A DNA stretch of 5,394 nt, taken from positions 1-5,394 of the forward strand of contig CALEPD010000313.1 of NCBI GenBank assembly GCA_937910265.1. The letters run 5' to 3'. This document shows, in pieces, positions 1 to 5,394 of this stretch (position 1 is its first letter; each line of letters starts with the position of its first letter). The notes under the pieces are model-generated. The model saw nothing but the letters and a program-made list of their open reading frames with translations, was not told where the DNA came from and ran no database searches. The DNA is from an uncultured Bacteroidales bacterium. Lineage in GTDB: Bacteria > Bacteroidota > Bacteroidia > Bacteroidales > P3. Both the position numbers and the translations under genes were made by a program.

Positions 1-22
1 CAAAAGAAATAAATTTTTTCAT
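1..22 (-). CDS. 5' end of an unidentified minus-strand gene (partial, runs off the window)
   Basis: An ATG at 22-20 on the minus strand opens a frame that reads MKKFISF up to the window edge. Two things favour a real start: a perfect AGGAGG lies at 37-32, 9 bases before the ATG, and the reading starts with Met-Lys-Lys followed by hydrophobic residues, as secreted or outer-membrane proteins often do. Only seven codons are visible, so the product cannot be named. The missing C-terminal transketolase subunit would be expected in this position and orientation, and some of those proteins also begin with Met-Lys-Lys, but the visible residues do not show that family. The assignment as a gene start is an inference from the ribosome binding site and the first codons. 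Confidence 0.4.
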
Positions 23-28
23 AAAATC

Positions 29-60
29 AATCCTCCTGTAATATTGTTGACAGGAGGATT
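29..60 (-). promoter_or_regulatory. Hairpin enclosing a perfect Shine-Dalgarno sequence (or a terminator after the transketolase gene)
   Basis: Bases 50-60 and 29-39 form a perfect 11-bp stem with a 10-base loop (40-49). Read on the minus strand, the 3' arm contains AGGAGG (37-32), placed 9 bases before the ATG at 22-20. When folded, the ribosome binding site is fully paired. Two readings are possible. It could be a translational control element of the next gene, or the intrinsic terminator of the transketolase gene 53 bases upstream. The bases after the stem on the minus strand (GATTTTATG) give only a four-T run, which is weak for a terminator, and on the plus strand the stem is followed by A-rich DNA, so it does not work well in that direction either. 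Confidence 0.55.
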
Positions 61-70
61 AAAAATAATA

Positions 71-99
71 CAAAATATTTTGTAAGTTTTGTTCTCAAA
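71..99 (-). promoter_or_regulatory. Possible Bacteroidota promoter for the left-edge gene
   Basis: On the minus strand TTTG (99-96) is followed after 18 bases by TATTTTG (77-71). The Bacteroidota consensus is TTTG, 19-21 bases, then TAnnTTTG, so the -7 box here is one base short and the spacer is slightly short. The -7 box also forms half of a perfect 12-bp palindrome (71-82). Transcription would begin around 62-67, putting the 29-60 hairpin at the extreme 5' end of the message. The region is AT-rich, so a chance match is quite possible. Confidence 0.28.
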
Positions 100-113
100 G
101 GACAAGTTTTTTT

Positions 114-953
114 TTAATAATCTCCTAATGTTTCTTCCAACTGCTGCATTGCAACTTCGCACTGCTCTGCTGAAGGAGCCAAGCCGTGCCACTTGTGTGT
201 GCCTGCCATAAAGTCCACACCCTGACCCATAACGGTCTTGAAGAGGATCATCTTCGGCTTACCGTTCTTGTTACGGGCGATCTGGAAGGCATCGAGAATG
301 CTCTGATAGTCGTGTCCGTCGGCTACGATCACATCCCAACCGAAAGCACCCCATTTCTCGCTGAGGTCCTCAAGTCCGGTAATGGTGGTGGTAGGACCGT
401 CGATCTGCTGACCGTTCCAGTCTGTAAAGGCAACGAGGTTATCCACCTTGTGGTGAACAGCCCACATACCTGCTTCCCAGATCTGACCTTCCTCGCTCTC
501 ACCGTCGCCGCAGAGGCAGAAGATGCGTCCTTCGTCACCTGCGAGCTTCTTTCCGAGAGCCATGCCGGCTGCTACAGAGAGGCCCTGTCCGAGAGATCCA
601 GATGGCTTGAATACACCAGGAAGATTGTCTGTCACGCAAGGGTGTCCCTGGAGACGGCTGCCGAACTTACGGAGTGTTCCAAGCTCGCTGATAGGGAAAT
701 AACCTGCACGTGCAAGAACAGAGTAGTACACTGGTGCGAGGTGACCTGCTGAAAGGATGAATGCGTCCTGATCCTTGGCGCTGCGGGTCCAGGTCTGAGG
801 ATCCTGCTTCATCTCGCTGAAATAAAGAGCTGTCATCACGTCGGTGATGCCGAGCGATCCTCCCGGATGGCCTGACTTTGCAGCCGTTACCATCCTCACG
901 ATGTCTCTACGGACCTGAGAGGAGATCTTTTTGAGTTCTTCGATTGTTGCCAT
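114..953 (-). CDS. Transketolase, N-terminal (thiamine diphosphate-binding) subunit
   Basis: A 279-residue protein matching the N-terminal half of transketolase, which moves two-carbon ketol units between sugar phosphates in the non-oxidative pentose phosphate pathway in the cytoplasm. Visible motifs: SGHPGGS at 27-33, LSAGH at 67-71, GSLGQGLS at 119-126, and the thiamine diphosphate and metal site beginning GDG at 149-151 and ending at N180 of WNGQQIDG. A KT-x-x-G-x-G stretch lies near 239-245, and His253 in THKWHG matches a conserved active-site histidine. Length is normal for the split form. The pyrimidine-binding half, which supplies the catalytic glutamate, is absent, so the protein must pair with a separate C-terminal subunit. 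That gene normally follows directly, but here 91 non-coding bases and a hairpin follow. I chose the ATG at 953 because homologous sequence starts there. The open frame continues upstream to 1262, but that extension crosses the promoter region and runs antisense to lepA. There is no Shine-Dalgarno, as is usual in Bacteroidota. Confidence 0.93.
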   Translation of the reverse strand: MATIEELKKISSQVRRDIVRMVTAAKSGHPGGSLGITDVMTALYFSEMKQDPQTWTRSAKDQDAFILSAGHLAPVYYSVLARAGYFPISELGTLRKFGSRLQGHPCVTDNLPGVFKPSGSLGQGLSVAAGMALGKKLAGDEGRIFCLCGDGESEEGQIWEAGMWAVHHKVDNLVAFTDWNGQQIDGPTTTITGLEDLSEKWGAFGWDVIVADGHDYQSILDAFQIARNKNGKPKMILFKTVMGQGVDFMAGTHKWHGLAPSAEQCEVAMQQLEETLGDY

Positions 954-989
954 ATCTAATTGATTGTGTTTTATATGGATTGTAGGAAT

Positions 990-998
990 GCAAATATA
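990..998 (-). promoter_or_regulatory. -7 box of the transketolase promoter
   Basis: On the minus strand 998-990 reads TATATTTGC, an exact match to the Bacteroidota TAnnTTTG box plus the frequent trailing C. It lies 36 bases before the ATG at 953, giving a leader of about 30 bases. No TTTG is seen at the -33 position, so the match rests on the -7 box and its position. Confidence 0.5.
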
Positions 999-1012
999 GC
1001 AAAAAATTGCAG

Positions 1013-1021
1013 TATATTTGC
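1013..1021 (+). promoter_or_regulatory. -7 box of the lepA promoter
   Basis: TATATTTGC on the plus strand is an exact TAnnTTTG match and is the mirror image of the box at 990-998. Its end is only 7 bases before the ATG at 1029, so transcription would begin at or a few bases before the start codon. No clear -33 TTTG is present 19-21 bases upstream. Confidence 0.5.
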
Positions 1022-1028
1022 GGTGATT

Positions 1029-2810
1029 ATGGAAATGAAGAATATTCGCAACTTTTGCATCATAGCCCACATTGACCACGGCAAGAGCACACTTGCCGAC
1101 AGATTGCTCGAAATCACCAGCACCCTGGGTGCCAGAGATATGGAGAACCAGGTGCTCGACAACATGGACCTGGAGAAAGAGAAGGGCATCACCATCAAGA
1201 GCCACGCCATCCAGATGAATTATAACAACTATGTGCTCAACCTGATCGACACTCCGGGTCACGTTGACTTTTCCTACGAAGTCTCACGTTCCATCGCCGC
1301 CTGCGAAGGTGCGCTCCTCGTAGTCGACGCCACCCAAGGCATTCAGGCGCAAACCATTTCCAACCTCTATCTGGCTTTGGAAAACGACCTCGAGATAATT
1401 CCTGTAATGAACAAAATCGATCTCGACAGCGCCATGCCTGAAGAGGTTGCCGATGAGATCATGGACCTCCTCGGTTGCTCACGTGAGGATATTCTCAGCT
1501 GCAGCGCAAAGACAGGCGTCGGCGTACCCGAAATCCTCGATGCCATCGTCAACCGCATCCCCGCACCCGAGGGCGACCCTGATGCGCCACTCCAGGCTTT
1601 GGTGTTCGACTCGGTGTTCAACCCATTCCGCGGCATTATCTCATACTTCCGCATCATGAACGGAACCATCAAAACCAACGACTGGGTTAAATTTGTAAGT
1701 ACCGAAAAAGACTACCACGCCGATGAAATCGGAGTCTTGCGCCTTAACATGGAACCACGCAAGGAACTGCGCGCCGGCGACGTGGGTTATATCATCTCAG
1801 GCATCAAAACCAGCAAGGAAGTCCGTGTGGGCGATACCATCACCCATGTCAACCACCCCTGCGAAAAGGCTATCGACGGCTTCGAATCAGTCAAGCCAAT
1901 GGTATTCGCTGGTGTATATCCTGTCGACACTGACGATTACGAGGAATTGCGGGCATCAATCGAAAAACTTCAGCTCAACGATGCTTCTCTGACCTTCGAG
2001 CCTGAAAGCTCGTTGGCTTTGGGGTTTGGTTTCCGTTGCGGATTCCTCGGTCTGCTCCACATGGAAATCATACAGGAACGCCTTGAGCGCGAGTTTAACA
2101 TGGATGTCATTACCACTGTACCCAACGTTGAGTACAAAGTGCAACTCACCAATGGCCAGGAAATCGAAGTGTACAACCCCTCCGGCATGCCCGAGCCCAA
2201 CAACATCGCCGAAGTTTACGAGCCATATATCCATGCGCAAATCATCACCAAAGCCGACTACATCGGCCCGGTCATCAAACTTTGCATGGACAAACGCGGT
2301 ATCTTGAAGAATCAAACCTATCTCACAACCGACCGTATCGAGATAACCTTCGATCTCCCCCTCGGCGAAGTTGTCTTCGATTTCTACGACAAACTCAAGA
2401 GTATATCCAAAGGATATGCCTCACTCGACTACTACCTCAATGGTTTCCAACCATCTAAACTCGTCAAACTCGAGATTCTCCTCAATGGCGACCCTGTCGA
2501 CGCCTTGTCAACACTCACCTACGTCGACAATGCCTACCCCATCGGACGCCGTATGTGCGAGCGCCTCAAGGAGCTTATCCCGCGTCAGCAGTTCGATGTA
2601 GCCATACAGGCCGCCATCGGCAGCAAAATCATCGCACGCGAAACCGTCCGTCAGGTGCGTAAGGATGTGACCGCCAAGTGTTATGGTGGCGACATTTCCC
2701 GAAAACGCAAACTGTTGGAGAAACAGAAGGAAGGTAAGAAACGCATGCGCCAGGTGGGCAACGTTGAAGTTCCCCAGAGTGCATTCCTCGCAGTGCTTAA
2801 ACTCGATTAA
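1029..2810 (+). CDS. lepA: Elongation factor 4 (LepA), ribosome-binding translational GTPase
   Basis: A 593-residue full-length LepA (E. coli has 599). The family binds the ribosome and hydrolyses GTP; back-translocation and a role in initiation or 30S assembly have both been proposed. GTPase motifs are complete: G1 AHIDHGKS at 13-20, G2 GITIK at 54-58, G3 DTPGH at 75-79, G4 NKID at 129-132 and G5 SAKTG at 160-164. Domain II follows at roughly 190-275, an EF-G-like domain III at about 290-370, a domain with GFRCGFLGLLHMEI near 355-370 leading into the EF-G V-like region, and the LepA-specific C-terminal domain with YGGDISRKRKLLEKQKEGKK and the basic tail to residue 593. I chose the ATG at 1029; the ATG at 1035 (591 residues, MKNIRNFC) is equally acceptable by homology. 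The frame stays open back to 960, but that part crosses the promoter. A membrane protein gene follows after 38 bases. Confidence 0.98.
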   Translation: MEMKNIRNFCIIAHIDHGKSTLADRLLEITSTLGARDMENQVLDNMDLEKEKGITIKSHAIQMNYNNYVLNLIDTPGHVDFSYEVSRSIAACEGALLVVDATQGIQAQTISNLYLALENDLEIIPVMNKIDLDSAMPEEVADEIMDLLGCSREDILSCSAKTGVGVPEILDAIVNRIPAPEGDPDAPLQALVFDSVFNPFRGIISYFRIMNGTIKTNDWVKFVSTEKDYHADEIGVLRLNMEPRKELRAGDVGYIISGIKTSKEVRVGDTITHVNHPCEKAIDGFESVKPMVFAGVYPVDTDDYEELRASIEKLQLNDASLTFEPESSLALGFGFRCGFLGLLHMEIIQERLEREFNMDVITTVPNVEYKVQLTNGQEIEVYNPSGMPEPNNIAEVYEPYIHAQIITKADYIGPVIKLCMDKRGILKNQTYLTTDRIEITFDLPLGEVVFDFYDKLKSISKGYASLDYYLNGFQPSKLVKLEILLNGDPVDALSTLTYVDNAYPIGRRMCERLKELIPRQQFDVAIQAAIGSKIIARETVRQVRKDVTAKCYGGDISRKRKLLEKQKEGKKRMRQVGNVEVPQSAFLAVLKLD

Positions 2811-2848
2811 CAATAACCCTTTGTCTCAATCCTAAAAATAGAATATTT

Positions 2849-3394
2849 ATGTCAAGTGTTTGGTATTTGTTCGTTTGTGTCGCCGCCGTCATCGTGGCTG
2901 TAGCAGTAACTGGTTTGGTTCTCTATTTCATCATCAAACGCTATTTCCACAATCAGCAGAAACAGCAGATGCTGCAGATGAAAATCGATGAACGAAAGGA
3001 AACCCTCAAAGTTGTTACCCCGATACGTCTGCAGGCCTACGAACGCATGGCACTTTTCCTCGAGCGCATCTCGCCCAACAGCCTGGTGTTGCGTTGCTAT
3101 CAGCCCGGCATGGATTTGAAATTGCTGCAGGGTGTCTTGACTAAGAACATCCGCGATGAATGGGAACACAACCTGAGTCAGCAGATATATGTGTCAAGCG
3201 AGGCTTGGATTCGCATCCGTGAAGCCAAGGAGCAGATGATCAATTTGGTCAACTCCTCAGCCCTCAATCTGGGTGAGAGCAAAGACCCTACATCTCTCGC
3301 GGGCGCTATCTTTACCGTGGCAGCCTCCAATAAGGTTCCCACCGACACCGCACTCGAATTCCTGAAGGCCGAAATCCATCAGTATTTCGAATAA
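2849..3394 (+). CDS. Single-pass membrane protein of unknown function (Bacteroidota family, probably DUF7935)
   Basis: A 181-residue protein with one N-terminal membrane segment (about residues 5-29, rich in Val, Ala, Ile and Leu), then a basic KRYF turn and a polar, Gln- and Lys-rich probable coiled-coil stretch at about 33-54. The rest is a soluble domain with a distinctive PIRLQAYERMALFLERISP block at 58-76 and EWEHNLSQQIYVS at 104-116. I recognise this pattern as a small protein family common in Bacteroidota and believe it is DUF7935, though I recall the number rather than checked it. The function is not known. The basic residues after the membrane segment suggest that the C-terminal domain faces the cytoplasm. 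It lies 38 bases after lepA on the same strand with no terminator or convincing promoter between, so cotranscription is likely. No Shine-Dalgarno is seen; the start is preceded by A/T-rich DNA. Confidence 0.85.
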   Translation: MSSVWYLFVCVAAVIVAVAVTGLVLYFIIKRYFHNQQKQQMLQMKIDERKETLKVVTPIRLQAYERMALFLERISPNSLVLRCYQPGMDLKLLQGVLTKNIRDEWEHNLSQQIYVSSEAWIRIREAKEQMINLVNSSALNLGESKDPTSLAGAIFTVAASNKVPTDTALEFLKAEIHQYFE

Positions 3395-3429
3395 CGTTCA
3401 AAATAAATTATTGTAAAGGATTAAATCAG

Positions 3430-3475
3430 AAAGGCTCTGTGAATTCAATCAACACAATTTACAGAGCCTTTTCTC
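3430..3475. terminator. Bidirectional intrinsic terminator between convergent genes
   Basis: An 11-bp perfect stem (3430-3440 with 3461-3471, AAAGGCTCTGT against ACAGAGCCTTT) extends by a G-T pair and four A-T pairs to 16 bp, closing a 10-base loop at 3446-3455. On the plus strand the stem runs into TTTTCTCTT, ending the lepA operon. On the minus strand it is followed by TTTCTGATTTAAT, ending the rbfA-permease operon, whose stop codon is at 3478-3476, only 5 bases from the stem. It is the only strong hairpin in the convergent gap. Confidence 0.85.
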
Positions 3476-4693
3476 TTACAACTTGGCACGACGGGTGGTG
3501 GCGGCCACGGCTGCGGTGCAGATGACAATGACAATTACGAAGGTCATTACAAAGTCGTTCCAATGCATGTCAACGGGGAATGCGTCAACCACAAAATTGC
3601 CGTCACCCATCTTAATCAATTCAAACTGTTGCTGTATAAAGCATACCACAAACCCAATCGCCAATCCCAGAACAATGCCAACCGCCGAAATCAGAACGCC
3701 TTCGGTGAAGAATATGCTGCGAATGGCCGAAGTACTCATACCCATGCTTTTCATGGTCCCTATGTCCTTCGCCTTGTCGATGATAAGCAGCGAAAGCGAC
3801 GAAATGAGCGTAAACGTGCTGACCACAACAATCAGCGACAGTATAAGTATAATGCCAAGCCTTTCTGATTTGAATATTTTATAATACAGTGGCTGCTGTT
3901 CAAATCGGTCCTTAACGGTGTAGCCCTCTCCAAGCAATTGCTTCATCTCTTTTTTCACCTGCTTTATCTTTGCATTGTCATGCAGTGCTATCGCAATTGC
4001 GGTGCATTCTTGCTCAGCATAGTTCATCAGTTGCCGCACAAGTCCTATGTCGCACACAATATATTTCGAATCGATATCCTGTTGTATGTAAAATGTACCG
4101 GCAGGATATGCAATGTTCGAGTAGAACGCCTCCTCCATGGTGTATCCGATGCTTGTTGTACCCCGTTTGGGAATGTATATCGACAAAGGAGTGTTGCTTA
4201 TTTTCGATATGCCCAGGCGGTAGTCTATTTCTCCTCCGACGAGTGCATAATATCGAGTTTCTGTGTCATGGGTGGATCGCAGCGTGTAAATACCGTCGTG
4301 TATCATCGTGTCCAAGCCTGTCATGGCGGCATAATTCTCATCCACACCGCGTAGTTGGACAATGGCCTGGCTCTCTTTATAGGTTACCCAGGCATTCTCT
4401 TCCGTCATTATCGACATGTTCTCAATGCCTTCTATATTCCATAGCTCTTGGTAGTCGATGCTGTCGAGGTGAATGGTCTTGCCTTCCGATGGCTCGACAA
4501 TCAGTTGTGGGTCAAACACGTTGAAAAGACTTTGCGTCAGATTGCCTATGCCGTTGAACACGCTCAGCACAATAATCAGGGCTGCGGTGGCCACCGTAAC
4601 CCCAATCATCGATATGATGGAGATGATATTGATGACACTCTTCTGTTTGTTCGAGAAGAGGTAATGACGGGCTATGAAAAAGGGAAGGTTCAC
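3476..4693 (-). CDS. LolC/LolE-type ABC transporter permease (FtsX-like)
   Basis: A 405-residue inner-membrane protein with the LolC/E and MacB arrangement. One membrane helix lies at about 20-46, then a large periplasmic domain (about 48-276), then three helices at about 280-305, 329-352 and 380-400. The cytoplasmic stretch DKAKDIGTMKSMGMS (about 306-320) between the second and third helices is the FtsX-family coupling region that contacts the ATPase. The start, NLPFFIARHYLFS, is typical of Bacteroidota proteins annotated as lipoprotein-releasing permeases. In Lol systems such permeases pass lipoproteins from the inner membrane to the carrier LolA; the actual substrate here is not shown. No ATPase gene is in the window. 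The start codon is GTG (4693-4691), which overlaps the TGA of rbfA as GTGA. An ATG further in would cut into the conserved N-terminus, so GTG is preferred. This coupling implies expression from the rbfA promoter. Confidence 0.9.
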   Translation of the reverse strand: MNLPFFIARHYLFSNKQKSVINIISIISMIGVTVATAALIIVLSVFNGIGNLTQSLFNVFDPQLIVEPSEGKTIHLDSIDYQELWNIEGIENMSIMTEENAWVTYKESQAIVQLRGVDENYAAMTGLDTMIHDGIYTLRSTHDTETRYYALVGGEIDYRLGISKISNTPLSIYIPKRGTTSIGYTMEEAFYSNIAYPAGTFYIQQDIDSKYIVCDIGLVRQLMNYAEQECTAIAIALHDNAKIKQVKKEMKQLLGEGYTVKDRFEQQPLYYKIFKSERLGIILILSLIVVVSTFTLISSLSLLIIDKAKDIGTMKSMGMSTSAIRSIFFTEGVLISAVGIVLGLAIGFVVCFIQQQFELIKMGDGNFVVDAFPVDMHWNDFVMTFVIVIVICTAAVAATTRRAKL

Positions 4694-5034
4694 TGCTTGA
4701 GGAGTTTCTCAATGTTTTCAGCGTAGTCGAGCGAGTTGTCTAAATAAAATTCAAGATGGGGGATGATGCGCAATTGCTTGCCTTCACGCATGCCCAAACG
4801 GCGTCGCAGGTCAGCGGCATTGTCTTCAATGTTTTGCATTACACTCTCTTTGCTCACACCTCCTATCGGGAATATGCTCACATAGATACGGGCAATCGAA
4901 AGGTCTGGAGTGATGCGTACCTCAGTGATGGTAATCAGCGAGTTGCCTAATATGGGTTTCATCTCCTTGAGGAAAATATCTCCCATGTCTTGTTGTATCA
5001 GTCGTGATATTTTTTGTTGTCTTGTGGTTTCCAT
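4690..5034 (-). CDS. rbfA: Ribosome-binding factor A
   Basis: A 114-residue protein, close to the usual family length. RbfA is a small single-domain KH-like protein that binds the 30S subunit near helix 1 of 16S rRNA and helps late maturation, including growth in the cold. Visible signatures: the N-terminal ETTRQQKISRLIQQDMGDI helix, the strand motif ITEVRITPDLSIARIYVS at 36-53, the AADLRRRLG helix at 73-81 and LRIIPHLEFYLDNS at 88-101, which matches the conserved LRxxPxLxFxxDxS block. The ATG at 5034-5032 is the natural start. Its TGA at 4692-4690 overlaps the GTG of the permease gene by four bases, a sign of translational coupling. Pairing with lepA nearby is probably coincidental, as the two are convergent and separated by a terminator. 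Confidence 0.95.
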   Translation of the reverse strand: METTRQQKISRLIQQDMGDIFLKEMKPILGNSLITITEVRITPDLSIARIYVSIFPIGGVSKESVMQNIEDNAADLRRRLGMREGKQLRIIPHLEFYLDNSLDYAENIEKLLKQ

Positions 5035-5091
5035 GCTGTTGGTAGTTATATGTTTATTGTAATATTATTTTTTGACATTCCTTTCAAATAA

Positions 5092-5394
5092 GATATTACA
5101 AACATCAATAATATTAATGAACTAAACAATATTATCATTGAATATGCAGAGATTCCTTATTATCAAGTAATGCAAGATATACAAAATGGTAAAGAAACTG
5201 AATTAACAATAAAAAGACAAGAATTAATTAATGCATCACATACAATTGTAAATCAAATGTTAGAACAATGTAAACATAAAAATATTTAAGCTAATATAGA
5301 TGTTGGGTTAAGTGATGGAAGTCATAAGGTTGAATACGTTTTTAGACTTATGACGGGTACGATTGATGAAGTGACGGCATTGGCTGAACTGTTT
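5092..5394 (+). pseudogene. Broken low-GC reading frame of unknown function, cut by one TAA and by the window end
   Basis: One plus-strand frame is open for 65 codons (5092-5286), stops at TAA (5287-5289) and then continues in the same frame, without another stop, for 35 codons to the window end. The first part ends QELINASHTIVNQMLEQ then CKHKNI; the second begins ANIDVGLSDGSHKVEYVF and includes MTGTIDEVTALAELF from an ATG at 5350. Both read like plausible protein. No ATG opens the first part; the first in-frame ATG is at 5170, which would leave a 39-residue peptide. By count the first part is about 21% G+C and the second about 39%. It may be one gene with a stop mutation and a lost start, two genes in the same frame, or sequence from an assembly join. 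I do not recognise the family, and a mobile-element or phage origin is only a guess from the base composition. Confidence 0.4.
5099..5129 (-). promoter_or_regulatory. Possible promoter for rbfA and the permease
   Basis: On the minus strand TTG (5129-5127) is separated by exactly 20 bases from GATGTTTG (5106-5099), which matches the Bacteroidota TAnnTTTG box at all but the first base. Spacing is right for the family consensus. The leader before the ATG at 5034 would be about 60 bases. The region is very AT-rich, so a chance match cannot be excluded. Confidence 0.35.

Noticed and set aside
186..752. Long open frame on the plus strand opposite the transketolase gene
   Set aside because: It is a shadow of the conserved minus-strand gene; its translation has no recognisable domain.
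954..1262. Upstream extension of the transketolase frame (about 103 extra codons)
   Set aside because: It crosses the promoter region and runs antisense to the conserved GTPase region of lepA; the family N-terminus fits the ATG at 953.
2820..2851. Possible promoter directly before the 2849 membrane protein gene
   Set aside because: TTTG at 2820-2823 is followed by TATTTATG, a mismatch to the -7 box that also overlaps the start codon; cotranscription with lepA is simpler.
3970..4524. Plus-strand open frames opposite the permease
   Set aside because: They are Cys- and Ser-rich shadow translations of a clear membrane protein gene, with no independent start signal.
5108..5135. 8-bp inverted repeat (ATAATATT and AATATTAT) with a 12-base loop
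   Set aside because: It consists of A and T only, in very AT-rich DNA where the same octamer recurs nearby, so it is likely chance.
5287..5289. Stop-codon recoding at the in-frame TAA
   Set aside because: The recoding known in some gut phages uses TAG or TGA, not TAA, and the base composition changes at this point; a broken gene or a join is more likely.

Overview
The window looks like chromosomal housekeeping DNA from a member of the Bacteroidota, most likely Bacteroidales. The signs are Bacteroidota-type -7 promoter boxes (TAnnTTTG), no Shine-Dalgarno sequence in front of the main genes, a split (half-size) transketolase, an rbfA gene fused by stop/start overlap to a LolC/E-like permease, and a small membrane protein of a Bacteroidota-restricted family downstream of lepA. 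The genus cannot be fixed from the sequence alone.

Layout from left to right. Bases 1-113: non-coding DNA plus, at the very edge, the likely first codons of a minus-strand gene (MKKFISF) behind a strong hairpin that buries a perfect AGGAGG. Bases 114-953 (minus): N-terminal, thiamine-diphosphate-binding half of a two-subunit transketolase. Bases 954-1028: divergent promoter region with two mirror-image -7 boxes. Bases 1029-2810 (plus): lepA (elongation factor 4). Bases 2849-3394 (plus): single-pass membrane protein of unknown function, probably cotranscribed with lepA. Bases 3395-3475: convergent intergenic gap with a strong bidirectional terminator. Bases 3476-4693 (minus): LolC/E-type ABC permease starting with GTG, overlapping the end of rbfA (4690-5034, minus) as GTGA. 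Bases 5035-5394: AT-rich DNA with the rbfA upstream region and a plus-strand reading frame broken by one TAA, unlike the rest of the window in base composition.

Working together: lepA and rbfA both act on ribosome function or assembly, transketolase on the pentose phosphate pathway, and the permease on envelope lipoprotein traffic or a related export process. This is an ordinary core-genome neighbourhood, and I see no defence system, CRISPR array, insertion sequence, tRNA or rRNA. The items most worth a second look are at the edges: the Shine-Dalgarno-burying hairpin at the left, the broken low-GC reading frame at the right, and the mirrored promoter pair between tkt and lepA. I found no convincing case for a wholly new biological system.
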